Positions 6,264 to 7,218 of a DNA stretch of 7,218 nucleotides are shown here, one piece after another. A program made the position numbers and the translations under genes. The DNA lies in assembly GCA_946480845.1 (NCBI GenBank), contig CAMLLJ010000147.1:1-7218 (forward strand), given 5' to 3'. Each line of letters opens with the position of its first letter. The stretch's first letter is position 1. Source of the DNA: an uncultured Gemmatimonadota bacterium. GTDB taxonomy: Bacteria; Gemmatimonadota; Gemmatimonadetes; Gemmatimonadales; GWC2-71-9. The notes beneath the pieces were generated by a model, which had not been told where the DNA came from, did not search any database, and saw nothing but the letters and a program-made list of their open reading frames with translations.

Positions 6264-7218
6264 AGCTCGGCGCCGGCCACCACCACCAGCGCCAGCACGG
6301 CGACCAGCGCCGTCAGGTCCGGCTGCTCCAGGTAGCTGTCGAACAGCCCGAGCAGCACGATCAGCGGCACGCCGAAGCCGAGCGTCGCCCCCGCGGCGCG
6401 GAAGGCGCCCGGCAGCTCCACCCGTCGCCAGTTCCTGAAGCCCGCCCGCGCCAGCACGAAGAAGAATCCCGCCACGACGATCGAGCCGGCCAGCCCGTAT
6501 TCCGCGAGGACCCCGACCAGGCTGCTGAAGGGATTGGTGAGGGCGCCGCTCCGGTACTGCGCCTGCCCCGCCACCTCGCTCGTGTACAGGTCGTACGCCA
6601 CCGAGCGGTAGGCGTCGCCGGTATGGGGCGGGATGAACGACGGGAGGCGGTCCGCCTCCTTGAAGAGCACGTCGGTGGCCCGGATGGTGGCCGCGCGCGT
6701 GGCGTAGCTGCCCGGCCCGTGGCCGATCCAGGTCTGCAGGTTGTTCTGTCCCAGCAGGCTCGCGGTCCGGAGGATGAGCTGGGCCTTCGGGTTGATCGTG
6801 GCCAGTGTCATGTACGGCTTCCAGATGCCGTCCACGATGAAGCGCCCGACCCGGACCCCGAGATAAGGTCCTGCCGTGAGCAGCAGCGCGAGGCCGGCGA
6901 GCTTTGCCGCGCGCCGGCGCGCGGGCGTGAGCCCGGGCCAGATCACGATCGCGACGTACACCGCGCCAGGCACCAGGGCGGAGATGATCACGTGCTTGGA
7001 ATCGGTCATCAGGAACACATACAGGCAGGCGAGCACCAGCAGCGTCGCGCGCCGGCCGGTGGCGAGCGCGAGCGACACCAGGAGCGTGGCGGCCAGCACC
7101 ATGGCGACACCGAGGTGGTGCGCGCTCTGGGTGGTGCCGGTGGTGACGTCGGGGTTGAGGTCGCCCAGGAGGGTGCGCAGCAGCGGCACGCGCACGATGT
7201 CGAGCAGCAGGAGGGGCA
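6260..7218 (-). CDS. O-antigen polymerase/ligase-like membrane protein (Wzy_C/WaaL family), C-terminal part
   Basis: The frame stays open to the window edge, so the N-terminus is missing. About 318 residues are visible. An internal GTG at 7195 is unlikely to be the start, because the sequence before it continues as a hydrophobic leucine-rich segment. Visible hydrophobic segments fall at about 34-53, 57-72, 74-93, 105-122, 238-257, 275-295 and 299-316. Between the fourth and fifth lies a large hydrophilic, presumably periplasmic loop (about 123-237) with the family hallmark GHGPGSYA (165-172). A segment like those next to the following helix, NPFSSLVGVLAEYGLAGS (228-245), comes after it. This fits the Wzy/WaaL fold, which polymerises lipid-linked repeat units or transfers glycan to an acceptor. 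Sequence alone cannot separate polymerase from ligase. The adjacent wzz and nearby wzx make Wzy more likely. The stop overlaps that of wzz. Confidence 0.85.
   Translation of the reverse strand, partial: PLLLLDIVRVPLLRTLLGDLNPDVTTGTTQSAHHLGVAMVLAATLLVSLALATGRRATLLVLACLYVFLMTDSKHVIISALVPGAVYVAIVIWPGLTPARRRAAKLAGLALLLTAGPYLGVRVGRFIVDGIWKPYMTLATINPKAQLILRTASLLGQNNLQTWIGHGPGSYATRAATIRATDVLFKEADRLPSFIPPHTGDAYRSVAYDLYTSEVAGQAQYRSGALTNPFSSLVGVLAEYGLAGSIVVAGFFFVLARAGFRNWRRVELPGAFRAAGATLGFGVPLIVLLGLFDSYLEQPDLTALVAVLALVVVAGAEL

Noticed and set aside
1..7218. tRNA, rRNA, CRISPR array, insertion sequence or attachment site
   Set aside because: Almost all of the window is occupied by the six coding regions. 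No direct-repeat array, transposase, terminal inverted repeat or tRNA-like cloverleaf was seen.

Overview
The window comes from a GC-rich bacterium. Codon third positions are nearly all G or C, and long spurious ORFs run antisense to every real gene. Gene content and style fit a Gemmatimonadota-, Acidobacteriota- or Deltaproteobacteria-like genome, but no marker gene here settles the taxon, so this is a guess. Coding density is very high. The only gaps between genes are about 73 bp and 66 bp.

The window is part of a surface-polysaccharide (O-antigen, capsule or exopolysaccharide) locus of the Wzx/Wzy-dependent type. From right to left on the minus strand it holds the C-terminal part of an O-antigen polymerase/ligase-like membrane protein (6260-7218, start beyond the window), a Wzx-type flippase (3678-5159), two class I SAM-dependent methyltransferases (2819-3604 and 2004-2822) and an asparagine-synthase-type amidotransferase (4-1989). 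One gene lies on the plus strand, a Wzz-type chain-length regulator (5226-6263). It diverges from wzx and converges on the polymerase-like gene.

The expected division of labour is as follows. Undecaprenyl-linked repeat units are methylated and possibly amidated in the cytoplasm by the two methyltransferases and the AsnB-like enzyme. Wzx flips them across the inner membrane. The Wzy-like protein polymerises them in the periplasm, and Wzz sets the chain length. No glycosyltransferase, nucleotide-sugar enzyme, exporter (Wza) or tyrosine kinase (Wzc) is in the window, so the rest of the locus must lie outside it.

The last three minus-strand genes are tightly packed: a 4-bp ATGA overlap, then a stop codon that abuts a strong Shine-Dalgarno. 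This implies translational coupling. The oddest feature is a cluster of long G/C homopolymers at the 3' end of the asnB-like gene (18-64). It encodes a proline-rich tail outside the conserved domain and is either a slippage site or an assembly artefact. I see no wholly unknown system here. The points worth checking are this tract, the likely sugar-amidation role of the AsnB homologue, and the unusual orientation of wzz.
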